Shown: positions 9,260-17,987, counted from the first letter of the stretch. The stretch: DNA of 51,921 nucleotides from Oscillatoriaceae cyanobacterium Prado104 (GCA_025454405.1 JALOON010000033.1:1-51921), one strand, 5' to 3'. Made by a program: numbers and translations. Notes: generated by a model from the letters alone, not told the origin.

Positions 9260-11716
9260 TTAAATCACCGGCAATTCTACTACAAACTCAGCACCGATCG
9301 CACTTTCATATCCACTTTTAGGCTGAATCGTTGGAGATTTAACGGTAATCCGGCCACCGTGGGTTTGGACAATTATTTTATAGCAAATAGACAATCCCAA
9401 TCCGGTAAATTTGTTGAAAGATTTAGTAGTGAAAAACGGATCGAAGATTCGGTGTTGAATTTCCAGGGGAATGCTGGTGCCGTTGTTGGCGATCGATACT
9501 GCAATAAACCTGCCTTCAGGACGAGGGACAACTTCTGTTTTGATAACAATAATTTTATCAGCAATTTCCGTGCTGTTAACAGCATCGATCGCATTTCTCA
9601 GAATGCTCGCAAACGCCTGATTCAGTTGGCTGGGATAGCACAGCAACAGCGGCAAATTGCTGTACTCCTTAACTACAGATATCTTGTTTTCCAACTTGTG
9701 GGCGAGCAGGAGCAAAACGCTGTCAATGCCTTCATGAATGTCGGCGCGTTCTCTGTCAGCATCGTCAGGAATGGAAAAATTCTGTAAAGATCTAACAAGC
9801 TGGCGGATGCGATCGGATCCCATTTTCAGAGAATTCAGAATTTGCGGCAAATCTTCGCTGACAAAATCCAAGTCGAGCGCTTCTATTTCGGCTGCAATTT
9901 CTGGCTCTGGAATTGGATAGTATTCAGTCCAGAGATGAATGAGAGCGAGTAAATCTTCGATCGAATCGTTGACGTGAATCAGGTTCCCGTAAATAAAGTT
10001 AATTGGGTTGTTAATTTCCCGAGCGAGGCCGGCAGCAAGTTCTCCCAAAACAGACATTTTTTCGCTCTGCATTAAATGTTCCTCAGTTCTTCTGAGTTTT
10101 GCCAATATTTCCTCCAAAAGTTTGAGTTGCTCCTGAATTTGTTCGTGGAGGTAGGATTGAGAAATGGCAATGGCCAGCGAATCCGCCACCGCTTCTAGAA
10201 CTTCCACCTCTTCTGCTGCTGCGAATTGCCGGTCAGCACAAGCAAACAGATAGCCCAGCCGATTAGTCTGAGTCAGCACCGGTACTGCAGCGTAGCGTTG
10301 GTGTACCAGTTCTAAGTGCGCCGTTTCGCCAGACTGTTCGATAGCGGTGTTAGGAGTTTCTGTCAGTACCACCGATTCGCTGCGGTGGAGTCGCGCTACT
10401 AAATCTCCCGACGGACCTGACCGATCGCCGAAGGTTCCCAATCTTGGTGGCAAACCTTCCCGACAGTATTCCCAGCAGAATTCTAAAGCGTCGTGTCGGG
10501 GGTCGTACCAGCCAAAAATTGCCCGTTCCAAATGCAGTAAAGTACCGAGTTCTTCAACTGTAGTTTCCAAAATTCGATCGAGGTTTAAGGAAGCGCGAAC
10601 TCTACCGGTCAATCGGTGCAGCATGGCTTCCGTGCGACCGCGAACCTGATTTTTGGCAAACAGATTCAGTGCTGCAATTGCTGAGAGAATGGCCCATAAT
10701 AAAAAGCCAGCGGTAATTTCTGCGAGTATATATAATGAGTGCAGTTCTTTTTCGATGTTGTAGCGAGGAATTACTAGGGCGATCGACCATTCAGCTTGTT
10801 GCAGGGGAAGATAGGCGATATATACCCGCGTATTGTTTAATTGAGTCTGCGAAATACCAGTTTTTTGGTAAACCATCTCGCGAGCTATATTTGCTAAGTT
10901 AGCATCTGGGGATTCTAAAAAACTTGCCGCCGGTCGATCGATATTTCCGGTGACGTTTGGATCGGGATGGACGATGGGTACTCCTTGAGAATTGAGGATA
11001 AAGGTGTAACTTCCAGATCCGTATTCCATCTTCCCTACGATTTCTACCAACCGCTCGAGGAGAATGACGCCGTTCATTACTCCGATGGGTCGATCGATTG
11101 TTTTCGGCTTGGGAGCTTTTGTTAGCGAGTATATCGGGGCGGAAATCGGAATGATAATTTTGTTTTGGAGAGATCGAGAAATTGTCGGATCGGAAACATA
11201 TACTTCTCCTGCCATTGCTTTTTGAAAGTGTTGGCGGTCTTTGACATTCGCCTTAGCTTTGCCTACTTTTGTAGTGTAATAATAACCGTCTGGATCGATC
11301 GAAGCAAAATGGTAAAATTCTTTGAGACGACGTATTTCTGATTGCAAATAAGGTTCGGCTAACTGCCAATTCATCGAGCTAATTATCGGAGTATTGGCAA
11401 GCATTTCAATCTCAGCCTTTCTCATCGCTATCCATCGATCGATATAGTCACTCCGTTGCTTGACTTCCAACAATACTTTTTGCTCTAAATTAGTGAGAAT
11501 CAAGCGGCGGACAATTTGATAGCTGATATAAGCAGTGGCGCTGGCTGCTGCAATTATACAGCCTAAAACTAGCAGCGCTGCAATATAGCGAAGACGGCTT
11601 CTGCAAGTAAATCGCGCTGGCAATAGTCTAATTAATATCGACCACTGCACTTTCGCAAAGCTTCGCATAATTTGACCAATGTGTGAGATGGGAACCCTAA
11701 ATCGCCTGCAATGCAC
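9260..11716 (-). CDS. Cache-GAF histidine-kinase-like protein with degenerate catalytic boxes
   Basis: An 818-residue membrane sensor. A first membrane helix lies at about 42-66, followed by an extracytoplasmic double-Cache domain (about 75-330: YYYTTKVGKAKANVKDRQHF, YTFILNSQGVPIVHPD). Then come a second helix (about 333-357), a GAF domain (about 395-540), and HisKA/ATPase blocks. The H-box reads LAREINNPINF, with Arg (codon CGG at 10019-10021, residue 566) where the phospho-acceptor His belongs. The G1 box reads ANNGTSIP instead of ADNGxGIP, and the glycine-rich GKGTGLGL is NKFTGLGL. Autophosphorylation is therefore unlikely; a sensor-scaffold role or decay are both possible. The start may be the internal ATG at 11668. 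Confidence 0.85.
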   Translation of the reverse strand: MHCRRFRVPISHIGQIMRSFAKVQWSILIRLLPARFTCRSRLRYIAALLVLGCIIAAASATAYISYQIVRRLILTNLEQKVLLEVKQRSDYIDRWIAMRKAEIEMLANTPIISSMNWQLAEPYLQSEIRRLKEFYHFASIDPDGYYYTTKVGKAKANVKDRQHFQKAMAGEVYVSDPTISRSLQNKIIIPISAPIYSLTKAPKPKTIDRPIGVMNGVILLERLVEIVGKMEYGSGSYTFILNSQGVPIVHPDPNVTGNIDRPAASFLESPDANLANIAREMVYQKTGISQTQLNNTRVYIAYLPLQQAEWSIALVIPRYNIEKELHSLYILAEITAGFLLWAILSAIAALNLFAKNQVRGRTEAMLHRLTGRVRASLNLDRILETTVEELGTLLHLERAIFGWYDPRHDALEFCWEYCREGLPPRLGTFGDRSGPSGDLVARLHRSESVVLTETPNTAIEQSGETAHLELVHQRYAAVPVLTQTNRLGYLFACADRQFAAAEEVEVLEAVADSLAIAISQSYLHEQIQEQLKLLEEILAKLRRTEEHLMQSEKMSVLGELAAGLAREINNPINFIYGNLIHVNDSIEDLLALIHLWTEYYPIPEPEIAAEIEALDLDFVSEDLPQILNSLKMGSDRIRQLVRSLQNFSIPDDADRERADIHEGIDSVLLLLAHKLENKISVVKEYSNLPLLLCYPSQLNQAFASILRNAIDAVNSTEIADKIIVIKTEVVPRPEGRFIAVSIANNGTSIPLEIQHRIFDPFFTTKSFNKFTGLGLSICYKIIVQTHGGRITVKSPTIQPKSGYESAIGAEFVVELPVI

Positions 11717-12236
11717 CCCGAGCTTGCCAATAGTAGGGAACTCATAATATTCAATAATTGCGGGGGGTTTTTGACTGTTACCCCTGACAAGCTCTCCCTG
11801 TTATACTGGAAGGTAATTTTACCATGTTTTGGCAAAATTACCAACTTTCAAAAATATATAAACCCAGTTTCTTTAAGAAACCAGGCTTATAAATCATGCA
11901 AGAGTTCCCATACATACAAAATTGCAATTTTTGAGTTACAAATTATTAAACTAAATCTAACTCACAACTCACAAATTTTACCAAATATCTAGGTTCTCAA
12001 GCCTGGTCTTAACAGTTGACAGTTGACAGTTTTTTCTAGAGTCTTAAAACCTGGAACAACATTAGTCAACCGTCCCAAGTCAATTATTTAAAAATCTCAC
12101 TATCAACGGGCGAGCAACGCTCTCACAGGCAGTGTCCCTACCAATCGATCGACTGTCAACTGTTAGCGCAACGACTGCGCGAGCGCGTTCTTGGTCAACT
12201 GTTTGCTGTCAATTCTCAACGATCGACTCTCAAATC
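11717..12236. other. Spacer with short dyads, no gene recognised
   Basis: At about 11866-11892 there is an AAACCCAGTTTCTTTAAGAA-type dyad of the family also found at 22852, 31418, 45886 and 47560. Around 12012-12030 and 12160 there are TTGACAGTTGACAG repeats, again a dispersed simple repeat. TTTTACCAAATATCTAGG near 11978-11995 resembles the sequence at 29797. No gene-like reading frame is seen. Confidence 0.5.
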
Positions 12237-12701
12237 TTAAAGAACTTTGTGGGTGTATTCATGCTGTTTCACATTATCTTCAGTGCGGATGATGCGGGGG
12301 GAATTAAGCACTCTTTTGCGTTCCAAAGAATAGTTAAAGTCGCTGCGTGCTGTTCCCAATTGAATGTGAGATTGAGCTTGCGGGCGACTTTTGTAAGTGC
12401 GGGCGGCCGCGATCGCCCGAAAACAGAATTCGTCGCTAAATTGAGCTGATGCGGGGAATTCCGGCATCATTTTTGGCTCTGCGCCGTCGAGTATGGTTCC
12501 CAAAGTTGTTCCCCATGCGATTTCATAGGAGGTGGGAATTCCCTTGACAATTGCTTCCAAAGCTGCTGATGGGATAGCTTCGATAACTTTTACTTCGTGA
12601 ACCTCGCCTTCTTCTTTAATAAAGCAAGTAGCCAAACCGATTGCTACGTAGTCGCCGGCGCACAAATCTGGAGCGTTTGGATAAACTGTTGCTGTTGCCA
12701 T
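12237..12701 (-). CDS. Conserved hypothetical protein
   Basis: A 155-residue soluble protein beginning MATATVYPNAPDLCAGDYVA. No family recognised. The first 60 residues suggest a compact beta-rich unit (YVAIGLATCFIKEEGEVHEVKVIEAIPS) followed by helices, and the last 40 residues are basic and polar. An in-frame TTG lies 27 bp upstream, but the ATG at 12701 gives the natural N-terminus. Codon use and CGATCG content match the neighbours, which argues for a resident gene. A small accessory protein is all that can be said. Confidence 0.6.
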   Translation of the reverse strand: MATATVYPNAPDLCAGDYVAIGLATCFIKEEGEVHEVKVIEAIPSAALEAIVKGIPTSYEIAWGTTLGTILDGAEPKMMPEFPASAQFSDEFCFRAIAAARTYKSRPQAQSHIQLGTARSDFNYSLERKRVLNSPRIIRTEDNVKQHEYTHKVL

Positions 12702-12847
12702 AAAAATTTTGCCATCAAGAATTCTCAACAGAGCTTAGCAGACAGCTAGCCCGAGGAGGAAATGCTGTCCGATCGGTACTTATTATACAGGTAACGGTTC
12801 CAAAGTATCGATCGCTTTACTTAAACTTTAAAAACTTTACCTAAACT

Positions 12848-13432
12848 TTAAAAACCCGAGTCTAAATGCCGGATAACGCGGCAAGGATTCCCCGCCGCCA
12901 CAACATTTGCGGGAATATCTTTCACCACAACACTGCCGGCACCGATCGTACTGTTATCGCCAACAGTAACTCCGGGGCAAATAATCACACCGCCGCCGAT
13001 CCAAACATTATTACCGATATTAATCGGTGCCGCGAGTTCGCGACCTTCCAGTCTGATTTGCGGATCTGTAGGGTGAAAAGCAGTATAAATTTGCAGGTTT
13101 GGACCGCACAATACATTTTCGCCGATGTTAACTCGATGGCAGTCGAGAATCGTGCAGCCAAAATTTGCATAGAAACCGTTGCCGACATAAATATTGCTAC
13201 CGTAATCGCAGTAGAAAGGCGGCTCAATTTCGATGGTTTTGTCAATCGCCCCGAACAATTCGGCGAGAATTTTTAGCCGATCGGACTGTTCGTCTTCGCG
13301 GGTAGAATTATAGATTCTAGTGAGGCGGCGAGCTCGCTGGCGATCGCGCTTTAATTCCGCATCGGCAGCTAAATACAGTTCGCCGTCGAGCATTTTTTGT
13401 TTCTCGGTTTTTTCTGACATATTCAGAGTCAA
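12848..13432 (-). CDS. maa: Maltose/galactoside O-acetyltransferase-type sugar acetyltransferase
   Basis: A 194-residue member of the LacA/Maa/NodL branch of hexapeptide-repeat transferases, which move acetyl from acetyl-CoA to a sugar hydroxyl. The N-terminal helical Maa cap (ELYLAADAELKRDRQRARRL) is followed by left-handed beta-helix coils (VNIGENVLCGPNLQIYT, INIGNNVWIGGGVIICPGVTVGD, STIGAGSVVVKDIP). The catalytic His is in TAFHPTDP, near residue 116. The C-terminal GNPCRVIRHL is the family end. The sugar substrate cannot be assigned. An alternative ATG lies four codons downstream. Confidence 0.9.
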   Translation of the reverse strand: MTLNMSEKTEKQKMLDGELYLAADAELKRDRQRARRLTRIYNSTREDEQSDRLKILAELFGAIDKTIEIEPPFYCDYGSNIYVGNGFYANFGCTILDCHRVNIGENVLCGPNLQIYTAFHPTDPQIRLEGRELAAPINIGNNVWIGGGVIICPGVTVGDNSTIGAGSVVVKDIPANVVAAGNPCRVIRHLDSGF

Positions 13433-14411
13433 CTGTACGCAGGAAAACTGTCACAATTTAATTATCAGAGAAGCAAGAAGGAAGAATTAGGTGTTAGGTG
13501 GTAGGTAGTAGGCAGCAAGCGCCAGGTACTCAACTTCAAACTTCAAACCTCAAGTCTAACACCTAAAATTAATTGATTTTTAGAAACACAATATTTAGTT
13601 TGCACTGCACCACCCGATCGCACCACTCAAGTTTAGCTATTTAAGATCTCAAGTTAAGAAAAACCAGTCACGATCGCCAAACTCTTCACGGGCTAAGGCG
13701 TCGGACTCGATAAAATTTTCCAGATCGTAACGCCTAACTTGCTTAACTTGCTTAACTTTTTGTTATCTTGGGGTTCAATCGTCCTAAAATAAGAGCAAAA
13801 CCTAAGTGCCAAATAGTTTGCTAAACTTATCCACAATTCACCACCGAGAAGAAGTTTTCTGTGGAAAGTAGCAGCAGCAAGTACGCATTAGTGTGAGTCT
13901 CAGATTCTACATGAAGACGCCCAACCAAGCGAAATGAAGAATTGACTCAAGATTTACTCTCGATAATTCACTGTTTTTCTTCTCGACTTTACTCCCGGCG
14001 AAAATACCAAGCAAAAGTTAAGAATATTGTAGAGGGTGTAGCTCCTTGTACGGATTCCGCTATACTCGATCGAGTAAAAAACTTCAAATAAGTTTAATTA
14101 TGTTTGCCGTCAGAAGTAAACTCGTAATTGTATCTAAAGATGGCTTTAGATAAGTTTAGATAAGTTTTACGAAGCAGTGTTAGAGCATCAAGACCAACAA
14201 AAGTGCCGGGGCGGTGCCATGCTAAATCCGGGTCACAAACCCCTTGATTGCTGAAGGGGGAGAAGAGGGAGGCTGAGAAATGAGATCGCTCCCCCATCAA
14301 AGGGATAGATAACTAACAAGGAGGCTTTTAACCTGGATTTGAGATTGAATGCAGCCAGAGAACGATTGTTGAGTCGATCGAGGTATCAAAAATGTCAAAA
14401 GGGTTTGATAT
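13433..14411. other. Nearly 1-kb spacer without a convincing gene
   Basis: It begins with short GTTAGGTGGTAGGTAGTAGG repeats, then holds AT-rich sequence. A 68-codon frame at 14094-14300 on the minus strand has no family features. ACTTGCTTAACTTGCTTAAC is a direct repeat near 13737-13756. I looked for tRNA-like T-arm and acceptor pairing and found none. A regulatory RNA is possible given the length, but nothing visible supports one. Confidence 0.4.
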
Positions 14412-15086
14412 TTAAAGTAAAGGTTGCGCTGACAAACAAGCGGTTAAATCCAGATTTGCCAACTGTTCAAAAGCTCGATCGATCGCGCCTTTTTTGCGCA
14501 AAAAACCCGTATTCGCCGCCGGACAAATATACTGTAAATTGTCCGGTGAAAAGCGATCGATTATCGACTGAACGCTGTTAATTTGCCGCGGCCAGTGAAA
14601 AGTTTTCGCCGTCCGCAGCGGCACCGGAGCCCCCGATCGATCGGGGATTAAGTGGCGGCCGGAAAATAGCACTCCACCGCTACCCGGATAATAAAGACAA
14701 GACGAGCCCGGAGAGTGACCCGGAGTCCAAAAAGCGAAAGTACCCTCACCCGCAGCCAACTCTCGTTCAAAAGCTGTCACCCTCAATCCCGGCAGCAAAT
14801 AAGCCTCCTGTTCCTGAATCGAGATATCGCACCCCGTCGCCTCCTGAATCTCGCGCACCTTGCCAATAGCGCCCCGGTGGGTGAGCAACAGCAGCCGCAC
14901 GCCGCCGCGATCCTGCAAAAAAACTTGATTTGTCTCATCCCAGGCCGGACAATCCACCAGGATGTTAGCTTGGTTTTCTACAATAAGATAAGCTGTCGCA
15001 CCTAGAGTGTCCCGGTTAGGTGGGAAAGCAAAGATATTTTCCAGCACGGGCCTGGGCTGTTTGGAGACCGAACTCTGTTGTGTCAA
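14412..15086 (-). CDS. MBL-fold protein with incomplete metal site
   Basis: About 225 residues of metallo-beta-lactamase fold. After TAYLIVENQANILVDCPAW the motif that should read HxHxDH is THRGAIGK (H70), so only the first His remains. The later His in TPGHSPGS (H124) is kept. The Asp of the usual SGD motif is Arg (FSGRHLIP). Hydrolysis with a normal two-metal site is therefore doubtful. The frame stays open to 15362, but that part overlaps the divergent protease and reads like non-coding sequence. A TTG at 15086 or a GTG at 15047 is the likely start. A shared promoter region with the M50 gene is implied. Confidence 0.75.
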   Translation of the reverse strand: MTQQSSVSKQPRPVLENIFAFPPNRDTLGATAYLIVENQANILVDCPAWDETNQVFLQDRGGVRLLLLTHRGAIGKVREIQEATGCDISIQEQEAYLLPGLRVTAFERELAAGEGTFAFWTPGHSPGSSCLYYPGSGGVLFSGRHLIPDRSGAPVPLRTAKTFHWPRQINSVQSIIDRFSPDNLQYICPAANTGFLRKKGAIDRAFEQLANLDLTACLSAQPLL

Positions 15087-15117
15087 GGAAGTATTCAAAA
15101 GGAATGGCTTAAATATT

Positions 15118-16590
15118 ATGTTCTTTTTATTATGGTTGTTCGTATTGGGAGCTATCTTGTACTTCTTGCTGCAGCGCACCATCAGTCGCATCACGCGCAC
15201 TCCGGTATGGCTGCTGTGGCTGGTAATTATGGCACCGGCGCTGATTTGGGGTTCTTGGATTTTAGTTAACGGCAGCCACAAAGCAGCCCCGCCGGAACTG
15301 ATGATTGTACCGTTTGTGGTGTGTCCTTTTTTGTACTGGCTGTTGGTACAGTGGGGGCGCAAAGAAATTGCGTCGGAAACTGCTGAGGCTAATTCAGCTA
15401 ATGCAGCAGACTCTCCGCCGTCAAAAACACCTCTACGCCCGATCGATCGAGAAGAAGAAGCGAGTTTGCGCGATTGTTTTCCGTGGTCGATTTACTGCTT
15501 GCGGGATTTGGAATTTCGACCCCAGGCTGTAATTTGTCGCGGGCAGTTGCGGACGAATCCCGAAGCCGCCTACGAAGCAATTCGGAAGAATGTGGAACAG
15601 CATTTCGGCGATCGCTTTTTGGTGGTATTTCAAACCAGTTTCAGCGGTCAGCCTTTTTTTGCGATCGTCGCCAATCCCAGCCACAAAACTGCTGAAACTC
15701 CTCTCAAAACCGAATCTTTGAACCGACCTTTTTTGGCTTTAGCGCTGCTGCTGGTAACGCTATTTACGACAACGGTTGTGGGTTCGCAAATTAGCGGTGT
15801 CACCGAAAAAGTTTTGCAGTCGAATCCCTCGATGTTGACTAAAGGTTTGCCTTACGCAATTTCTCTCTTGGCAATCTTAGGAATTCACGAATCGGGACAT
15901 TATTTAGCTGCCAAATTTCACAAAATTAAAACGACACTGCCTTATTTTATTCCCGTTCCGTTTTTCTTGGGAACTTTTGGAGCTTTTATTCAAATTAAGA
16001 GTCCGATTCCCAACCGCAGAGCTTTATTTGATGTCAGCATTGCCGGCCCGTTAGCGGGTTTGGTTGTGACAGTACCGTTTTTAATTTGGGGCTTGTACCA
16101 TTCTCCGATCGTCCCGCTATCTGAAAAGTCAGGAATGTTAAATTTTGATTCTTTCATTCCGACTTTTTCGCTGTTGATGACTTTGTTGAGCAAGCTAACA
16201 TTAGGCAGTGCTTTAAATGCAGAAACAGCGATAGATTTGCATCCGGTGGCGGTGGCTGGTTATTTAGGTTTGATAGTGACGGCGTTTAACTTAATGCCGG
16301 TGGGACAACTGGATGGCGGACACATCGCGCACGCTATGTTCGGGCAGCGGACAAGCATGGCGATCGGGCAAGTTGCTAGACTTTGCATGCTGCTGCTTTC
16401 TTTCTTGGAACCCGGTTTGTTGCTGTGGGCGATGATTTTATTTTTGATGCCGCTCAACGACGAACCAGCTTTGAATGATGTTACCGAGTTAAATAATTGG
16501 CGGGATATTTTGGGGTTAATTGCGATCGGGCTGTTGCTAGCAATTATATTGCCAGCACCCCGGATGCTCGTTGGGTGGTTAAATGTTTAG
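15118..16590 (+). CDS. Site-2 protease family (peptidase M50) membrane metalloprotease
   Basis: A 491-residue polytopic protein. The zinc motif HESGH lies at 257-261 (GIHESGHYLAAK), and the second metal ligand is in FNLMPVGQLDGGH (D399). Both match S2P-type intramembrane proteases, which cut membrane-bound substrates such as anti-sigma factors. Two N-terminal membrane helices are followed by a soluble segment (about 95-205), then six or more helices. This architecture is that of the EGY1-like group of cyanobacteria and chloroplasts. The start was set at the ATG before FFLLWLFVLGAILYF; upstream codons are not conserved in character. Confidence 0.9.
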   Translation: MFFLLWLFVLGAILYFLLQRTISRITRTPVWLLWLVIMAPALIWGSWILVNGSHKAAPPELMIVPFVVCPFLYWLLVQWGRKEIASETAEANSANAADSPPSKTPLRPIDREEEASLRDCFPWSIYCLRDLEFRPQAVICRGQLRTNPEAAYEAIRKNVEQHFGDRFLVVFQTSFSGQPFFAIVANPSHKTAETPLKTESLNRPFLALALLLVTLFTTTVVGSQISGVTEKVLQSNPSMLTKGLPYAISLLAILGIHESGHYLAAKFHKIKTTLPYFIPVPFFLGTFGAFIQIKSPIPNRRALFDVSIAGPLAGLVVTVPFLIWGLYHSPIVPLSEKSGMLNFDSFIPTFSLLMTLLSKLTLGSALNAETAIDLHPVAVAGYLGLIVTAFNLMPVGQLDGGHIAHAMFGQRTSMAIGQVARLCMLLLSFLEPGLLLWAMILFLMPLNDEPALNDVTELNNWRDILGLIAIGLLLAIILPAPRMLVGWLNV

Positions 16591-16682
16591 CAAGCTGTAA
16601 TCCTGTGAATAATTACTAGAGAAGTACGATCGCCCATAATCGTAGTAAGTCTCTCGCTCTTGGTAAAAAAATCAAAAAGGAG

Positions 16683-16775
16683 CTCGCACTTGTGGGAAAA
16701 AATTATCAGGGCGATCGCACTTGTGGGAAAAAATTATCAGGGCGATCGCACTTGTGGGAAAAAATAAGAATGGCG
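16683..16775. repeat. HIP1-phased tandem repeat, array 1
   Basis: Three copies of an about 31-bp unit contain CGCACTTGTGGGAAAAAAT and, in two of them, the octamer GCGATCGC (16711 and 16742, 31 bp apart). The unit belongs to the same family as the arrays at 17311-17441 and 18077-18272. No unique spacers are present, so it is not CRISPR. Confidence 0.9.
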
Positions 16776-16802
16776 ATCTCAGCCTTATTAAGGAATTCCA
16801 TG

Positions 16803-16985
16803 TTACATATATTCCTTTAAATCTTCCAGCGGTTCATCGAAATCATCAGACATAACGATCTAACCGGCCCAGCTACCATAACCATGAGGTTGTTCGAGTT
16901 GTTCTGGAGATGATTCAGTTTTTGCGTATTTCTCAAGTAAATATTTTGCATAATGCAAGAGTTCTTGTTTGAGAGATTCTGGCAT
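16803..16985 (-). pseudogene. DUF2281-type antitoxin-like gene interrupted by an amber codon
   Basis: The minus strand reads MPESLKQELLHYAKYLLEKY and continues to GYGSWAG, then meets TAG (16860-16862). It goes on in the same frame with IVMSDDFDEPLEDLKEYM and TAA. In DUF2281 proteins the segment is normally GLIVMSDDFDEPLEDFKEYM, so a single change of a Leu codon (TTG or TTA) to TAG fits. These small proteins usually form the antitoxin-like partner of PIN or other toxins; no toxin gene follows. It is either a recent pseudogene or a truncated 41-residue product. Confidence 0.75.
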
Positions 16986-17052
16986 CTTGAGGACTGTTTG
17001 AAAAATTTGCCTTCAAGCTTTTTTATCGGGTTACAGCGTTGCCAAACATGAG

Positions 17053-17298
17053 TTGGGAGATGTGCCAACGAAACAAGACCGCGATTTTATGGAATTTCCC
17101 GAGTGGATACGCAAAAAATTCAACGTACAGACTAGCCAATCTTGGGCTAATATTATTCTCTTTTATTGTGAGGATGAAACTCAAGCACTCGATCGCTTTT
17201 TTGAACTGTTAGATGAGTTTATAAATCGGCATTCTTCTACTGACACTTTACGCGAAGGCGAATTAGATATAGGGGAGAAGTTACAAGCACATCATTAG
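17053..17298 (+). pseudogene. 5'-truncated small conserved protein
   Basis: The frame encodes about 81 residues from a TTG, with good coding character: DFMEFPEWIRKKFNVQTSQSWANIILFYCEDETQALDRFFELLDEF. In-frame codons continue upstream as LQAFLSGYSVAKHELG until a stop near 17000. From memory, complete relatives carry an N-terminal RPxMYLG-type segment before this block. That segment is missing here, where the opposite-strand DUF2281 remnant begins. So it looks like the C-terminal two thirds of a gene. The function of the family is not known to me. Confidence 0.5.
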
Positions 17299-17310
17299 TT
17301 GAGAGAAAGT

Positions 17311-17441
17311 GCGATCGCTCTTGTGGGAAAAAATTATCAGGGCGATCGCTCTTGTTGGAAAAGAATTATGAAGGGCGATCGACAGGCAAAAAATCAGAAG
17401 GGCGATCGCTCTTGTGGGAAAAAATTATCAGGGCGATCGCA
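17311..17441. repeat. HIP1-phased tandem repeat, array 2
   Basis: HIP1 or one-mismatch HIP1 sites lie at 17311, 17342, 17374, 17402 and 17432, 28-32 bp apart. They are separated by CTTGTGGGAAAAAATTATCA-like sequence. The array ends at the stop codon of the CopG-type gene. Confidence 0.9.
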
Positions 17442-17442
17442 C

Positions 17443-17694
17443 TCACGCAGTACGAACTTTTTCGAGAATCCATTCCCGAATTAAATCGGTGTAATTGATA
17501 CCTCTGGAACGGGCAACTTTTTTAATTGCTTCTACTTCGGGCGATCGCAAGCGTATTTGTACCAAAGCTTCTCTATCGAAAATCGGTTCGGTGATTTCTT
17601 CTAACTCGGGTTCAAAATCGGTTAAGTCATGGGTATCCCAGAACCCCGCTAATTCTTGAATTGAGTCTGTTTGGGGAATTTTTTTAATATTCAT
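17443..17694 (-). CDS. CopG-type antitoxin (BrnA-like)
   Basis: An 83-residue protein starting MNIKKIPQTDSIQELAGFWD. The N-terminal half (FWDTHDLTDFEPELEEI) is the acidic toxin-contacting segment typical of CopG_antitoxin proteins. The C-terminal half (VQIRLRSPEVEAIKKVARSRGINYTDLIREWI) is a ribbon-helix-helix DNA-binding fold. Such proteins pair with BrnT-like or similar toxins and repress their own operon. No toxin gene is visible on either side, so it is an orphan. A TTG at 17730 would extend it by 12 codons and overlap the upstream gene, but the ATG at 17694 gives the family N-terminus. Confidence 0.8.
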   Translation of the reverse strand: MNIKKIPQTDSIQELAGFWDTHDLTDFEPELEEITEPIFDREALVQIRLRSPEVEAIKKVARSRGINYTDLIREWILEKVRTA

Positions 17695-17726
17695 CGGTTC
17701 GTTCTGTAAATGCAAATCTTTGACCC

Positions 17727-17987
17727 TCAAGCATTGGCTGACTCCTGGGCCGCAACTAGAAGTTCTGATAATGCTTTCATTCCTTCACTATCAGCCTGTG
17801 GGGACCAGACAGTGGCAGTGGTTGATGCTAGTTGACTCAGAAGTAAATTGTTTGGATCGCTATCTTCTGTAGGTTCTAGACTGCATCCTTCTTCTTTGGC
17901 AACTGCAAGTAGAAGAAAGTGAATGAGTCGCAGTTTATCTTGATGAGATAGTTGACTGACGGTGGGTAAAAGTTCGCTTAGAGGCAT
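17727..17987 (-). CDS. Small hypothetical protein upstream of the CopG gene
   Basis: An 86-residue acidic protein, MPLSELLPTVSQLSHQDKLRLIHFLL. The first 30 residues form an amphipathic helix pair often seen at the N-terminus of cyanobacterial antitoxin-like proteins (LSHQDKLRLIHFLL). It ends 32 bp before the CopG start on the same strand, so the two are likely co-transcribed. It may be a second antitoxin-like or accessory protein; no toxin features are seen. Confidence 0.65.
   Translation of the reverse strand: MPLSELLPTVSQLSHQDKLRLIHFLLLAVAKEEGCSLEPTEDSDPNNLLLSQLASTTATVWSPQADSEGMKALSELLVAAQESANA

Noticed and set aside
12132..12449. 105-codon frame antisense to the conserved hypothetical gene
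   Set aside because: Low-quality protein sequence; the minus-strand gene explains the open frame.
14094..14300. 68-codon frame on the minus strand
   Set aside because: No recognisable features; it lies in a long spacer and no Shine-Dalgarno sequence is seen.
15087..15362. N-terminal extension of the MBL-fold frame
   Set aside because: It overlaps the start of the divergent M50 gene, has no family similarity and reads like antisense sequence.
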